A stretch of 39,404 nucleotides of DNA. Origin: Chitinophagaceae bacterium (GTDB lineage: Bacteria > Bacteroidota > Bacteroidia > Chitinophagales > Chitinophagaceae). The notes under the pieces are model-generated. The model was not told where the DNA came from and searched no databases. It saw only the letters and a program-made list of their open reading frames with translations. Location: contig PMUF01000380.1 in NCBI GenBank assembly GCA_003167015.1, positions 2,177 through 41,580 of the forward strand. The letters run 5' to 3'. The translations under genes and the position numbers were made by a program. How positions within the stretch are numbered: the stretch's first letter is position 1; every line of letters begins with the position of its first letter. Below are positions 31,190-39,404 of this stretch, piece by piece.

Positions 31190-34009
31190 ATGACCTACAT
31201 CCTAAACCTGAGGCAAGCGGTACTGCTTGTTTTATCCTGTCTGTTCTTTATTCCATCGGGCTTCGGCCAATATAAGCTGACCGATGCCATACCTCCTGAT
31301 CTGGCGGTACTGACGGGCGTCTTACCCAATGGGTTGCACTATTATATCCGGGAGAATCACAACATTCGAAATGTCCAGTTACGTCTCGTCGTCAATGCGG
31401 GATCTGTGCTGGAGGATGACGATCAGCTCGGGCTGGCGCATTTCATGGAGCACATGAACTTTAACGGGACCAAGCACTTTCCGAAAAATGAATTGGTGGA
31501 CTATCTTCAATCCATCGGCGAGTCAATAGGCGCCGATCTCAATGCCAACACGGGGTATGATGCAACCAACTATATCCTCTGGATGCCGACCGGCGACGAA
31601 AAGAAGATCGAAAAAGGCCTTACCATCCTCTCGGACTGGTCGCACGATGCCTTACTGGATACAACGGAGATAGATAAGGAAAGGGGAGTGGTCCTCGAAG
31701 AATCCCGGCTGCATAAGACTGCCAGCGACCGGATGCGGCTTGTCTACATGCCTGTCATGCTAAACGGATCCAAATATTCCGGGCGGCTTCCCATCGGCAA
31801 GGACTCCATCATCGAGCATTTCAGCCCGGAGACGTTGCGCCGGTTTTATGAAACCTGGTACCGCCCCGACCTGGAGGCGGTCATCGTTGTCGGAGATATT
31901 GACGCCCGTGATATCGAAAAAAAGATCATCAAACATTTCCGCAGCTTTTCCAACCCGGTCAATGAAACGCCCCGCCCGGCAGTTATTCCGATCCCCCTAC
32001 GGACCAATCCGGTTGGACTGGTGGTTACGGATAAGGAATTCCCGAATACGGTATTCGAACTGTACAATTATATCGAAAGCCGGCCGAAATACGTGACCTG
32101 GGGGGATTACCGGCAAAAGATAGTGGAACAGCTATTTAACCTCATGCTGGATGAACGACTGGCTGGGATCACCCAACAAACAAATGCGCCATTCCTGTCG
32201 GGTGACGCCTCCTTTGAGGATTTTTTTTCGGGTTATCGGACTTTTAGCTCCGTGTTGTCTATCGGTGACAAGCCTTTGCAGCCAGCCATCGATTCGCTGA
32301 TGGTCGCTCTCGGCTCGATCCGGCAGTATGGATTTCTGGACGCCGAGCTGGAAAGGGCCCAAATCGCTTTGCTCAGAAAGGAGAGCAGCGCCTACCAGGA
32401 AAGCGACAAGACCCCCACCGCACAGTTTGTCGGTGACTATGTGAATAGCTACCTGACCGGTGCGCCGATCATTTCAGAGGTCGACCAGTATCAATTTCTT
32501 CGACAGGTGTTGCCAACCATCACCCGTGACGATATGGCTGCGTTGGAAAAAAGGCTGGACACCGGCCCGGGCAGCTTTGCCCTGGCCCTCTCTTCGGACA
32601 AGCCCGCAGGGGTATCGTCCGGAGACCAATTGATAGCGGATATCGCCGAGGCCCGGCAGCTGCCCATCACCGCACATGAGGAAAAAGAGATCGGTCACTC
32701 GCTGATGGATCATGTGCCTGAGGCGGAATCGATGTCGATTATCGAACAGAGTCAGGACGAACAATTGGGCACGACCAACCTGACCTTTAGTAATGGGATT
32801 ACGATAACCCTGAAGCCGACCACTTTCAAGAACGACGATATCCGGATGGACGCCTGGCGATTTGGTGGATTTCATCATTACCCATTAGCCGACAAGTTCA
32901 ATGCCATGAACGCGGCGCAGATCGTCAGGGCCATGGGCATTGAAGGTTTCACGAATACGGAACTGGACAAATTCCTCGCGGGTAAGACCGTTCACGTACA
33001 GCCCTATCTGAACGCCTATGAGGATGGCGTGGAAGGCAATTGCGGTGCTGCTGACCTGGAGACCTTTCTGCAGCTGGTGTATCTGTATCTCACTAAACCG
33101 GGCATCGATAAGGCGGCGTTCAATTCCTTTATCGACCGGCGGGAAAGTGCCGTTCAGAATTTGAAAGCAAATCCGACGGCCTGGTATGCCGACACCCTGG
33201 AAAAGATCGAGTACCGGAACAATCCCTGGAGCAACACTATCCCGACGCCTGCGGATTATGCAGGCATCGATTTACAGCGGTCGATGGACATTTATAAAAA
33301 GACCTTCAGCAACTGCTATGGTATGCACTTTACGTTCGTCGGAAGCTTTGACCCACAAACTATTTTGCCTTTGCTGGAAAAATACCTGGCCAATCTGCCG
33401 GCTGCCCAAATGGAAAATAGATATAAGGATGAGGGGATGCGGCCTGCGACGGGGGTTGTACAAACGTCGGTCAAAAAGGGGGTGGCCAGTCAGGGGCAGG
33501 TAACTATCGTCTTTACCGGAGAAGGCCCCTACATCAGAGAAGATATCCTGAAGCTCAATCTTTTGGTAGGGCTGCTCAATGTACAGATCTTCCAGCAGCT
33601 GCGCGAAGAAATGGGGGGCACCTACAATGCCAGCATGTCCGCCGTCTTTAATAAACGGCCTTATCAGCACTATGCTGTTACCGCACGGATACCCTGCGCT
33701 CCCGAAAATGCAGACCGGATGAGTGCCGCGCTGTTCGACATCATCAATTCGGTCCGCGAAAACGGAATAGATAAGGACCTGATGAACAACATGAAGCAAA
33801 ATATGATGAATCATCATGCAGGGCAGATGAAGACCAACGAATACTGGCTTCAGAGCTTGAGCTCCAGCTGGATTGATGCGGAGGACCCTATATGGCTAAA
33901 TGATTTCTATAAAATGGTACAGAATATTTCAGCGCGGGATTTAAAGGAGACGGCCAATAAATACCTGAATACTTCGAATTTTATAAAAGTCCAGTTGTTG
34001 CCGGAATAA
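31190..34009 (+). CDS. M16-family zinc metallopeptidase, two-domain (PqqL-like), secreted
   Basis: A signal peptide (AVLLVLSCLFFIPSGFGQ) precedes a first M16 domain with the inverted zinc motif HxxEH: His84, Glu87, His88 in AHFMEHMNF. The third ligand is Glu170 or Glu171 in GVVLEES. An inactive M16_C-type domain follows (PDLEAVIVVGDIDARDIE and so on). The second half (about 530-930) repeats the fold without the zinc motif (FTFVGSFDPQTILPLLEKYL, REEMGGTYNASMSAV). The 939 residues fit PqqL/pitrilysin-like single-chain proteins, which cleave peptides in the periplasm. It converges with the SusCD operon at a shared terminator. PqqL-like enzymes can process imported protein ligands, so a link to SusCD is conceivable but not shown. 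Confidence 0.93.
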   Translation: MTYILNLRQAVLLVLSCLFFIPSGFGQYKLTDAIPPDLAVLTGVLPNGLHYYIRENHNIRNVQLRLVVNAGSVLEDDDQLGLAHFMEHMNFNGTKHFPKNELVDYLQSIGESIGADLNANTGYDATNYILWMPTGDEKKIEKGLTILSDWSHDALLDTTEIDKERGVVLEESRLHKTASDRMRLVYMPVMLNGSKYSGRLPIGKDSIIEHFSPETLRRFYETWYRPDLEAVIVVGDIDARDIEKKIIKHFRSFSNPVNETPRPAVIPIPLRTNPVGLVVTDKEFPNTVFELYNYIESRPKYVTWGDYRQKIVEQLFNLMLDERLAGITQQTNAPFLSGDASFEDFFSGYRTFSSVLSIGDKPLQPAIDSLMVALGSIRQYGFLDAELERAQIALLRKESSAYQESDKTPTAQFVGDYVNSYLTGAPIISEVDQYQFLRQVLPTITRDDMAALEKRLDTGPGSFALALSSDKPAGVSSGDQLIADIAEARQLPITAHEEKEIGHSLMDHVPEAESMSIIEQSQDEQLGTTNLTFSNGITITLKPTTFKNDDIRMDAWRFGGFHHYPLADKFNAMNAAQIVRAMGIEGFTNTELDKFLAGKTVHVQPYLNAYEDGVEGNCGAADLETFLQLVYLYLTKPGIDKAAFNSFIDRRESAVQNLKANPTAWYADTLEKIEYRNNPWSNTIPTPADYAGIDLQRSMDIYKKTFSNCYGMHFTFVGSFDPQTILPLLEKYLANLPAAQMENRYKDEGMRPATGVVQTSVKKGVASQGQVTIVFTGEGPYIREDILKLNLLVGLLNVQIFQQLREEMGGTYNASMSAVFNKRPYQHYAVTARIPCAPENADRMSAALFDIINSVRENGIDKDLMNNMKQNMMNHHAGQMKTNEYWLQSLSSSWIDAEDPIWLNDFYKMVQNISARDLKETANKYLNTSNFIKVQLLPE

Positions 34010-34015
34010 AGTTGT

Positions 34016-34048
34016 AAAAAAAATCGGGTAGTTGACACTACCCGATTT
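34016..34048. terminator. strong bidirectional terminator between the M16 gene and the SusCD operon
   Basis: AAATCGGGTAGT and ACTACCCGATTT form a perfect 12-bp stem with a TGAC loop. On the minus strand it is followed by eight T, making it a strong terminator for the SusCD operon; on the plus strand the T run is short. Confidence 0.92.
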
Positions 34049-34081
34049 ACTATAAACCAACTACTCGAATAACAGAATAAA

Positions 34082-35701
34082 TCAAAAATTTCCTCCGTTT
34101 ACATCCCACCAAACCCGGGTCCCCCCGTTATCCGGTCCACCCATCGCAGATACGGCAGCAGTCACAGCCGCTGTATTCGTGGTATATTCATTCAGCGGGT
34201 AAGCCAGGCGTCGGATCTGGGTCTGTGTACTGATTAATCCTCCGCTGTTGTTATTGGCAACGGTAAAGAGGTGCGGGTAACCTGTCCTTCTGAATTCTGT
34301 CCAGGCCTCCTGCCCTTCGGGGAACATGGCGATCCATTTTTGCGTAATGATACGCTCCAGTGATTGTTCCTGCGTGGCGGCGGGATCCCAGGCAATGGTA
34401 ATCGACTCAACCGCCGGGGAACTATTGGCTGAATTTTTAGGATCGGTATAAGCGAGCGGAGTGCTTGTATTGTCCGCAATATAGGCTGCTGCTGCACTGG
34501 AAACACCCCATTGAGTGAATGAAGTTTGAATGCCCTGCTCATAATCCGCCTGGGCGGTTCCGAAACCCGGCCAGCCCCGTAACGCAGCTTCGGCCTTGAG
34601 AAAATAAACCTCCGCGGCGGTCATCATGACCATTGGTGCTGTCGGAGCACCAGCGCCGCCTGTATTGACGTTTATAATCGAAAACCCTCCGTATCCGGGT
34701 TTGGCTGTTACCGCAGCTCCTACCCGGATGCCTGCATATAGCCTGCCGATAGTAGGATCTGTCGTCTGGGAATAGTATACCGGAAGGCGGGGGTCATTAT
34801 AGCCGGACAGGATCGACTCTATAGAAGCGCCCATGGATATATCGGTCCAATTGGTTGCAATGAACCCGATCGGGTTATGATACCCCGAATTGGCGATACC
34901 GGCATCATCCGAAGGAGTGGTCATCAGGCCGCCGGCTGCGCCTAAGGCTTTTACAGCCTGTGCCTGTGCCGTGGTCGGATCGATTTTTACGATATGCATG
35001 GCCAGGCGAAGACGCAGGGAATTGGCAAATTTGACCCATTCCGTATAGTCTCCTCCAAATACCCAATCGTTGGCTCCAAGAGGCTCTGAACCCGGATTGG
35101 CGGCTATATATGCCTGTAAATTGCTGGTGGCGGTATCCAGCTCTGCGAAGAATTGGTTATAAATACTCTGTTGGGAATCATATGGAGTGGAGGTAAGGGA
35201 TGTACCGGCCTTGCTATACGGAAGCGCACCCCATTTATCGGTTATCCTGTCCATTACTTCGACTTTCAGGATCAATGCAACAGCCCACAGGTCCGGGTTC
35301 GTAGTGGGTACGCCTTTTTGGGCCAGAAAGTTGACTGGGCCCACTGTCAGGGTATAGGCATCAATAAAAGCCTGCTGATTCCATCCGTCGATAAGGAAAT
35401 AGCTCAGGTTATTGATATTACCTTTGAAAGGATCGGGGGACATCATATAGCCTGAGTAACAGTCCGCATTCAGATTTTGGTCCAGCTGATAATTGCCCTC
35501 TTCCCCGTAAATGGAGGCGAATATAGGCGGGAATAGCGGACTGATCTGCACAGCGCTGGCGAGAAGACCTGTATTATCCTGGTTAAAACTCTCGAATTTT
35601 TTCGTACAGCCCGACATAGCTGCAACGGACAGCAGGAAAGCTGCTGCCAGCAGGCGGTATTGATTTCGAAAATGCCTGATCGATTTATATTTTAGGTTCA
35701 T
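34082..35701 (-). CDS. SusD-like outer-membrane lipoprotein (SusD-like_2 / RagB type)
   Basis: A lipoprotein signal with SVAAMSGC (lipid Cys32) begins the 539-residue protein. It is helix-rich with TPR-like features, including ALILKVEVMDRITDKWGALPYS, WVKFANSLRLRLAMHIVKID, MVMMTAAEVYFLKAEAALRG and IITQKWIAMFPEGQEAWTE, typical of the SusD-like_2 family. The C-terminal region carries RRTGYPHLF and RLAYPLNEY. It should sit on the outer surface as a lid over the SusC barrel and bind the nutrient; peptides and glycans are both possible, and the substrate cannot be read. Its gene follows susC-like by 24 bp in one operon and ends at a strong terminator. Confidence 0.92.
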   Translation of the reverse strand: MNLKYKSIRHFRNQYRLLAAAFLLSVAAMSGCTKKFESFNQDNTGLLASAVQISPLFPPIFASIYGEEGNYQLDQNLNADCYSGYMMSPDPFKGNINNLSYFLIDGWNQQAFIDAYTLTVGPVNFLAQKGVPTTNPDLWAVALILKVEVMDRITDKWGALPYSKAGTSLTSTPYDSQQSIYNQFFAELDTATSNLQAYIAANPGSEPLGANDWVFGGDYTEWVKFANSLRLRLAMHIVKIDPTTAQAQAVKALGAAGGLMTTPSDDAGIANSGYHNPIGFIATNWTDISMGASIESILSGYNDPRLPVYYSQTTDPTIGRLYAGIRVGAAVTAKPGYGGFSIINVNTGGAGAPTAPMVMMTAAEVYFLKAEAALRGWPGFGTAQADYEQGIQTSFTQWGVSSAAAAYIADNTSTPLAYTDPKNSANSSPAVESITIAWDPAATQEQSLERIITQKWIAMFPEGQEAWTEFRRTGYPHLFTVANNNSGGLISTQTQIRRLAYPLNEYTTNTAAVTAAVSAMGGPDNGGTRVWWDVNGGNF

Positions 35702-35725
35702 TTTTTTGAATTTTTATGGTGAAAA

Positions 35726-38700
35726 TTATAGACCAACACTCAAGCTGAGGCCAAAATTTCGGGTGGCAGGCTGGGTGAATGTATCCACACCGCTGAGGCC
35801 ATTCCCTGTTGACATCGTCAGCTCAGGATCGTAAGGCGCTTTCTTTGAGAAATACAGCAGGTTTCTGGCAGTAAGGGAAAGCCGCAGACTCTTGATATAA
35901 GCGGTTTTAAATGGCAGGTTATAACCCAGCGTAGCTTCACGCAGACGAATGACTGTTGCGCTATAAATATATTCACCGGCTACGCCCGCACGGCCACCGA
36001 TGATAGTATACCAGGTTTGAGCGTTTACATTGCTAACAGCTTCACCGCTGGAAAGAACGCCATTGATCTTTACACCTCCCTGTGCTCTCGCGTCACCGCT
36101 GGCCTTGGAAACACCGTAAGAGTCCAGCATACCCTGGGTCATGGACAAGACAGATCCCCCGAATTTTCCATCAATCAGAAAACTGAATATCAGCTTATTA
36201 AATGTAAAACTGTTATTCCACCCCAATTGGAATTTGGGATTTGGGTTCCCTATTTTCATAAACGCGCTGGAAACGGTTGGCGTAGTGGCAGACTGCATTT
36301 CGATCTGGCCCTTGCTATTGCGTACCAGGGTCTGCCCCCAGATATCTCCATAGGATCCGCCGGTGGATAGAACAGACTCATAATTATTGTTGGCGCTTGC
36401 TGTCAATATCAACGTATTGATACCATCCCTGGAATCCACGTCGATGATCTTATTGTTGTTGGAAGAACCATTGAAGGAGGTATTCCAGGTAAACCGCTTC
36501 ATTTTAACGACATCGTAACCTACCATAAATTCAAGCCCCTTATTCTGGATATTTCCCGCATTTACATACCCCGTGGCAAAAGTAGTGCTGTAGGAAGGAG
36601 TCACTTGTATGAATTGGTTATGGGTATTGGTCTTATAAAGGGTGGCGCTGACGGTCAGCCTATCCTGGGCGAAGCGCAGATCAGCCCCCACTTCGGTGGA
36701 TTTTGTTTGTTCCGGCTTAAGGGTCGGAAAAGGCGCGGTAGAGTTTAAGACTTCCCCTCCCGATATGCCAAAATGGGTAAGAGGTGCGGTCACATAGTTG
36801 GGCACCGTATTTCCTACTTCAGCATAGGATCCTCTTAATTTTGCATAGGTGATCACGTCGGGCAGGTGGACCAATTGGCTTAAAATAACGGACAAGCCCG
36901 CCGAAGGATAGAAGTAGGAGTCATTGGGCGTATATGACAGGTTGGAAGACCAGTCATTCCTTCCTGTCAGCGTAAGGTATGCCCAATTATCCCACGACAG
37001 GTTAAGATTGCCAAACACCGACTGTATTTGATTGTGGTTTGCAGGAAGCGCAAGCGCATTCGTAGAACCCGCTGCTACAACCAGGTTCTGTGGCACCATT
37101 AAGTTGGGGATGGCCAGACCCGGGGAGGTATAATTGCCGGCCACATTCGGACCGACGGTAGTGCCAGAGGTGATATTGTCCATGATACTGCTGCCCAGCA
37201 AACCGTCTACTTTAAATTTAGTAGTGTTGGGCACGGTAAAGTTCAACAGCAGATCCCCATATTTTTGGGTCTGAGTCGAGTTGGTCTGATAAAACTGACC
37301 GTTGGGCTGGGAGTTCACAGGGTTGGTGCCTGCATACAAATCCTGTTCAATCGCGTCCGCGGAGCGATCTTCATTGCCCCGGGCCTGAAGGCTCAGCCAG
37401 CTGGTGAAATCATATTTGACGCTGGCGTTGATCAATATACGATTGCGGTTGGTATTGAACGGATTGCGGTTCAGGATCCACCAGGGGTTTTGTTGTACGT
37501 CCTCGTTAAAAGGCCAGTTTTGCGTAGGAGCGCCATTGGTCCCATCGGGGCCTTCATAACTATTTTTATAGGGCGTGATATCCATTCCTCTCGGGAAAAG
37601 GTAAAGCCCGGTCAAAGGATTGAAATAAAGACCCAGGAACGGAGAGTTGTGAATTTTCTGTGTGATATAATTGACGTTGACATCCACGGTCAGCTTATTA
37701 TCCAAATAGTGCCCGATCTCACGGAAATCAAAATTGTTGCGGGCCAGTGTATTGGTAGGTTCTACCCCTCTCGCAGCCGTATTGGCATAAGAAAAATAGG
37801 ACTGGGATACGTCTGAACCACCGGATAAGTTAATGGAATTCGTAAAATTGTCCGCGTTTTGAAAGAATGCCTTCAGGTTGTCGGGAGCGCCGCCGGTTAA
37901 TTGAGGTCCCCAGCTTTGAGTCTGTCCGGCGGCCGTTTGTCCGTACTCATTTTGGAATTTTGGCAGATAGGCCACATGATCCGTAGAGGCGGAAGAAGAA
38001 AAGTTGATGGCCGTGCGCCCTACCTTACCTTTTTTAGTGGTAATGACGATCACGCCATTGGCCGCCTGGCTACCGTATAAAGCGGCGGCGGAAGCACCTT
38101 TCAGTACGGTTATACTTTCAATATCATCCGGGTTCAGATTCGAGATCCCATCTCCCTGGTCCGCATTGGTAGATCCGCCATAGGTACTGTTGGGACCACC
38201 GGTCATGTTGGTGGTTGACGCGGAAATATTATTCCCGGTGTTGGATATCGGTACCCCGTCGATGACATACAAAGGTTGATTTCCTCCGGCAGCGGAACGA
38301 TCACCTCTTAAGATCACTTTTGCGGAACCGCCAATACCGGAAGCGCTGGGAGATATGGTTGCTCCGGCCACTTTGCCATTCAGCGCGTCCATCATATTGT
38401 CCGTCTTTACCGCTGTCAGGTCTGCGTTACTGATCTGCTGGGTGGCGTAAGAGATGGATTTTTCTGATTTTTTTACCCCAAGGGCCGTGACTACGACAGA
38501 ATTTAGTTCCCTGCTTTCAACGGACAGGAATGCAGTTACCGTAGAGCTGCCTTCTTGTACGATGACGTCTTTTGTGGTGTAACCGACAGAAGTGAATTCA
38601 AGGACAACCGTACCTTCGGGGACGGTAATGAAGAACTGACCATTTGCATCTGTGGTGACACCCCCTTTGGCGCTGCCTTTAATACTGACTGTTACGGAGG

Positions 38701-38818
38701 CGATGCCCGTGCTTTTCCCCTCTTCTTTGACCACACCCGTGAGCTTTCGGGTATGATCCTGGGCGTTTGCGCAATACGCAACTAGCAGGAATAAAAGACC
38801 AGTTAAAACTTTTCTCAT
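35726..38818 (-). CDS. SusC/RagA-family TonB-linked outer-membrane transporter
   Basis: The 1030-residue protein has a signal peptide (LTGLLFLLVAYCANAQ), a CarboxypepD_reg-like domain (LTGVVKEEGKSTGIASVTVS, about residues 25-105), a plug (about 110-240) with the SusC signatures ILRGDRSAAGGNQPLYVIDG and IESITVLKGASAAALYGSQA, and a large barrel to the end. It imports a nutrient with its SusD partner using TonB energy. There is no STN domain and no sigma/FecR gene nearby, so it is probably regulated in another way. No glycoside hydrolase is adjacent, so this is not a complete polysaccharide utilization locus in the visible part. The next gene is the SusD-like lipoprotein, 24 bp on. Confidence 0.95.
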   Translation of the reverse strand: MRKVLTGLLFLLVAYCANAQDHTRKLTGVVKEEGKSTGIASVTVSIKGSAKGGVTTDANGQFFITVPEGTVVLEFTSVGYTTKDVIVQEGSSTVTAFLSVESRELNSVVVTALGVKKSEKSISYATQQISNADLTAVKTDNMMDALNGKVAGATISPSASGIGGSAKVILRGDRSAAGGNQPLYVIDGVPISNTGNNISASTTNMTGGPNSTYGGSTNADQGDGISNLNPDDIESITVLKGASAAALYGSQAANGVIVITTKKGKVGRTAINFSSSASTDHVAYLPKFQNEYGQTAAGQTQSWGPQLTGGAPDNLKAFFQNADNFTNSINLSGGSDVSQSYFSYANTAARGVEPTNTLARNNFDFREIGHYLDNKLTVDVNVNYITQKIHNSPFLGLYFNPLTGLYLFPRGMDITPYKNSYEGPDGTNGAPTQNWPFNEDVQQNPWWILNRNPFNTNRNRILINASVKYDFTSWLSLQARGNEDRSADAIEQDLYAGTNPVNSQPNGQFYQTNSTQTQKYGDLLLNFTVPNTTKFKVDGLLGSSIMDNITSGTTVGPNVAGNYTSPGLAIPNLMVPQNLVVAAGSTNALALPANHNQIQSVFGNLNLSWDNWAYLTLTGRNDWSSNLSYTPNDSYFYPSAGLSVILSQLVHLPDVITYAKLRGSYAEVGNTVPNYVTAPLTHFGISGGEVLNSTAPFPTLKPEQTKSTEVGADLRFAQDRLTVSATLYKTNTHNQFIQVTPSYSTTFATGYVNAGNIQNKGLEFMVGYDVVKMKRFTWNTSFNGSSNNNKIIDVDSRDGINTLILTASANNNYESVLSTGGSYGDIWGQTLVRNSKGQIEMQSATTPTVSSAFMKIGNPNPKFQLGWNNSFTFNKLIFSFLIDGKFGGSVLSMTQGMLDSYGVSKASGDARAQGGVKINGVLSSGEAVSNVNAQTWYTIIGGRAGVAGEYIYSATVIRLREATLGYNLPFKTAYIKSLRLSLTARNLLYFSKKAPYDPELTMSTGNGLSGVDTFTQPATRNFGLSLSVGL

Positions 38819-39053
38819 AAGTTGTTTAAGTTTTGAATGTTAGAAATTAGTCGTTCGGACACAAGCAAAAGAATCCCATCACCCTTGTCAGGCATGTGGG
38901 AAGCTTTCCGCTGTGACATTTTAGTTACATGCAGTCAATACTGAAGTGGCAGAGAAGGGAAAAATGTAACGAGGAAAAATAACTTATTTTTAAAAAAACA
39001 AATTATCAGGGTTAACATTTAGTTATGCGCGGAACGCGGGACGCGTGGCGCGG
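38819..39053. other. spacer between the partial permease and the SusC gene
   Basis: This 235-bp stretch has no gene that I can support. It is AT-rich in the middle (near 38980-39020) and ends with a GC-rich run of short CGCG-containing units (gcggaacgcgggacgcgtgg). It must contain the SusC promoter; on the minus strand TAATTTCT near 38848 is only a weak -7 match. Confidence 0.4.
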
Positions 39054-39404
39054 TCATTCGGCCTTCAAACTTCTCGTCGGGTTCATCAGCGCGGCTTTGA
39101 TCGCCTGAAAACTGATGGTGATGCCGGTGATCGCGATGGCGGCGACGGCTGCGGCGACGAAGACCAGCGGGCTGATGCTGATGCGGTAGGTATACTGCTG
39201 CAGCCAGTTTTGCAAGAAGTAGAAGGCGATGGGCGACGCAATCACACAGCTGATGATGACGAGCACGATAAAATCTTTGGTGAGCATGAGGAAAATTTCG
39301 GGCACGGAGGCGCCGAGCACCTTGCGGATACCGATCTCTTTGGTGCGTTGTTCTGCGACATAGGCGGCGAGGCCGAAGAGACCCAGGCAGGAAATGAAGA
39401 CGGC
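39054..39404 (-). CDS. MacB/FtsX-type permease, C-terminal part (start lies beyond the window)
   Basis: The frame is open to the window edge, beyond the internal ATG used in the ORF track. It reads VFISCLGLFGLAAYVAEQRT, then KEIGIRKVLGAS and three hydrophobic segments (DFIVLVIISCVIASPIAFYF, LVFVAAAVAAIAITGITI), ending NPTRSLKAE. This is the last FtsX core of a MacB-type permease like the two complete ones in this window. Only about 116 residues are visible, so size, prefix domains and neighbours are unknown. Confidence 0.88.
   Translation of the reverse strand, partial: AVFISCLGLFGLAAYVAEQRTKEIGIRKVLGASVPEIFLMLTKDFIVLVIISCVIASPIAFYFLQNWLQQYTYRISISPLVFVAAAVAAIAITGITISFQAIKAALMNPTRSLKAE

Noticed and set aside
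37265-37816. 183-residue plus-strand ORF inside the SusC gene
   Set aside because: Antisense shadow of the SusC barrel; no domain and no independent signals.
34082-38818. Complete polysaccharide utilization locus
   Set aside because: Only the SusC/SusD pair is present; no glycoside hydrolase, lyase or dedicated regulator is visible, and the adjacent M16 peptidase is on the other strand.
1-39404. tRNA, rRNA or recognisable riboswitch
   Set aside because: Reading both strands of the spacers showed no cloverleaf, rRNA segment or familiar riboswitch core; a covariance-model scan would be needed to exclude small RNAs.

Overview
The window looks like chromosomal DNA of a Bacteroidota bacterium, most likely from the Chitinophagaceae or a near relative; the genus cannot be settled from sequence alone. 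The evidence is the gene repertoire: a SusC/SusD pair with a SusD-like_2 lipoprotein, a FecI-like ECF sigma factor with a FecR anti-sigma factor, an OMP_b-brl_3-type outer-membrane barrel, a LytS/LytTR two-component pair, several stand-alone MacB/FtsX-type permeases ending in NP(V/I/T)(K/R)(S/T)(L/I)(R/K)xE, and TAnnTTTG-like promoter elements. I see no rRNA, tRNA or CRISPR array.

Layout. Bases 1-2400: the 3' part of an alpha/beta hydrolase gene, a secreted DUF3237-type protein and a SLAC1/TehA-type anion channel. Bases 2415-6802: a minus-strand regulatory and uptake unit (ECF sigma factor, FecR, TonB-dependent receptor) closed by a clear terminator; both regulators appear to start with TTG. 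Bases 6940-11061: an outer-membrane barrel gene divergent from a LytS-type kinase and LytTR regulator pair that overlap by ATGA. Bases 11100-12750: an AT-rich VOC protein with an unusual N-terminal membrane segment, a remnant of a permease gene whose core is deleted, and a SAM methyltransferase. Bases 12758-17012: a full-length permease and an intact IS3-family element with a -1 frameshift signal and 25-bp imperfect terminal repeats.

Bases 17037-20200: an S9 peptidase whose 3' end overlaps a Zeta-like kinase/ATPase gene; the latter is preceded by a small gene of unknown family, forming a candidate toxin-antitoxin module. Bases 20304-26000: an OmpA lipoprotein, an acyl-CoA desaturase, a DinB-fold protein, a Tat-signal enolase-superfamily enzyme and a lipoprotein of unknown function. 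In this part the 3' ends of two genes are duplicated in their own downstream spacers. Bases 26077-31049: a Kup potassium transporter, a small membrane protein cut by an in-frame TGA, and a second permease. Bases 31165-38818: an M16 peptidase and a SusC/SusD operon converging on one strong 12-bp-stem terminator. The window ends inside a third permease.

How the genes work together. Most products act in the envelope. The sigma/FecR/TonB-receptor unit and the SusCD pair import nutrients or chelates through the outer membrane. The kinase/regulator pair may control the neighbouring barrel. The permeases, OmpA, Kup, the SLAC1 channel and the desaturase shape envelope physiology. The points most worth a second look are the Zeta-like pair with its unrecognised partner, the TGA-interrupted membrane protein whose reading frame continues with a perfect third membrane segment, the internally deleted permease remnant, and the duplicated gene ends.
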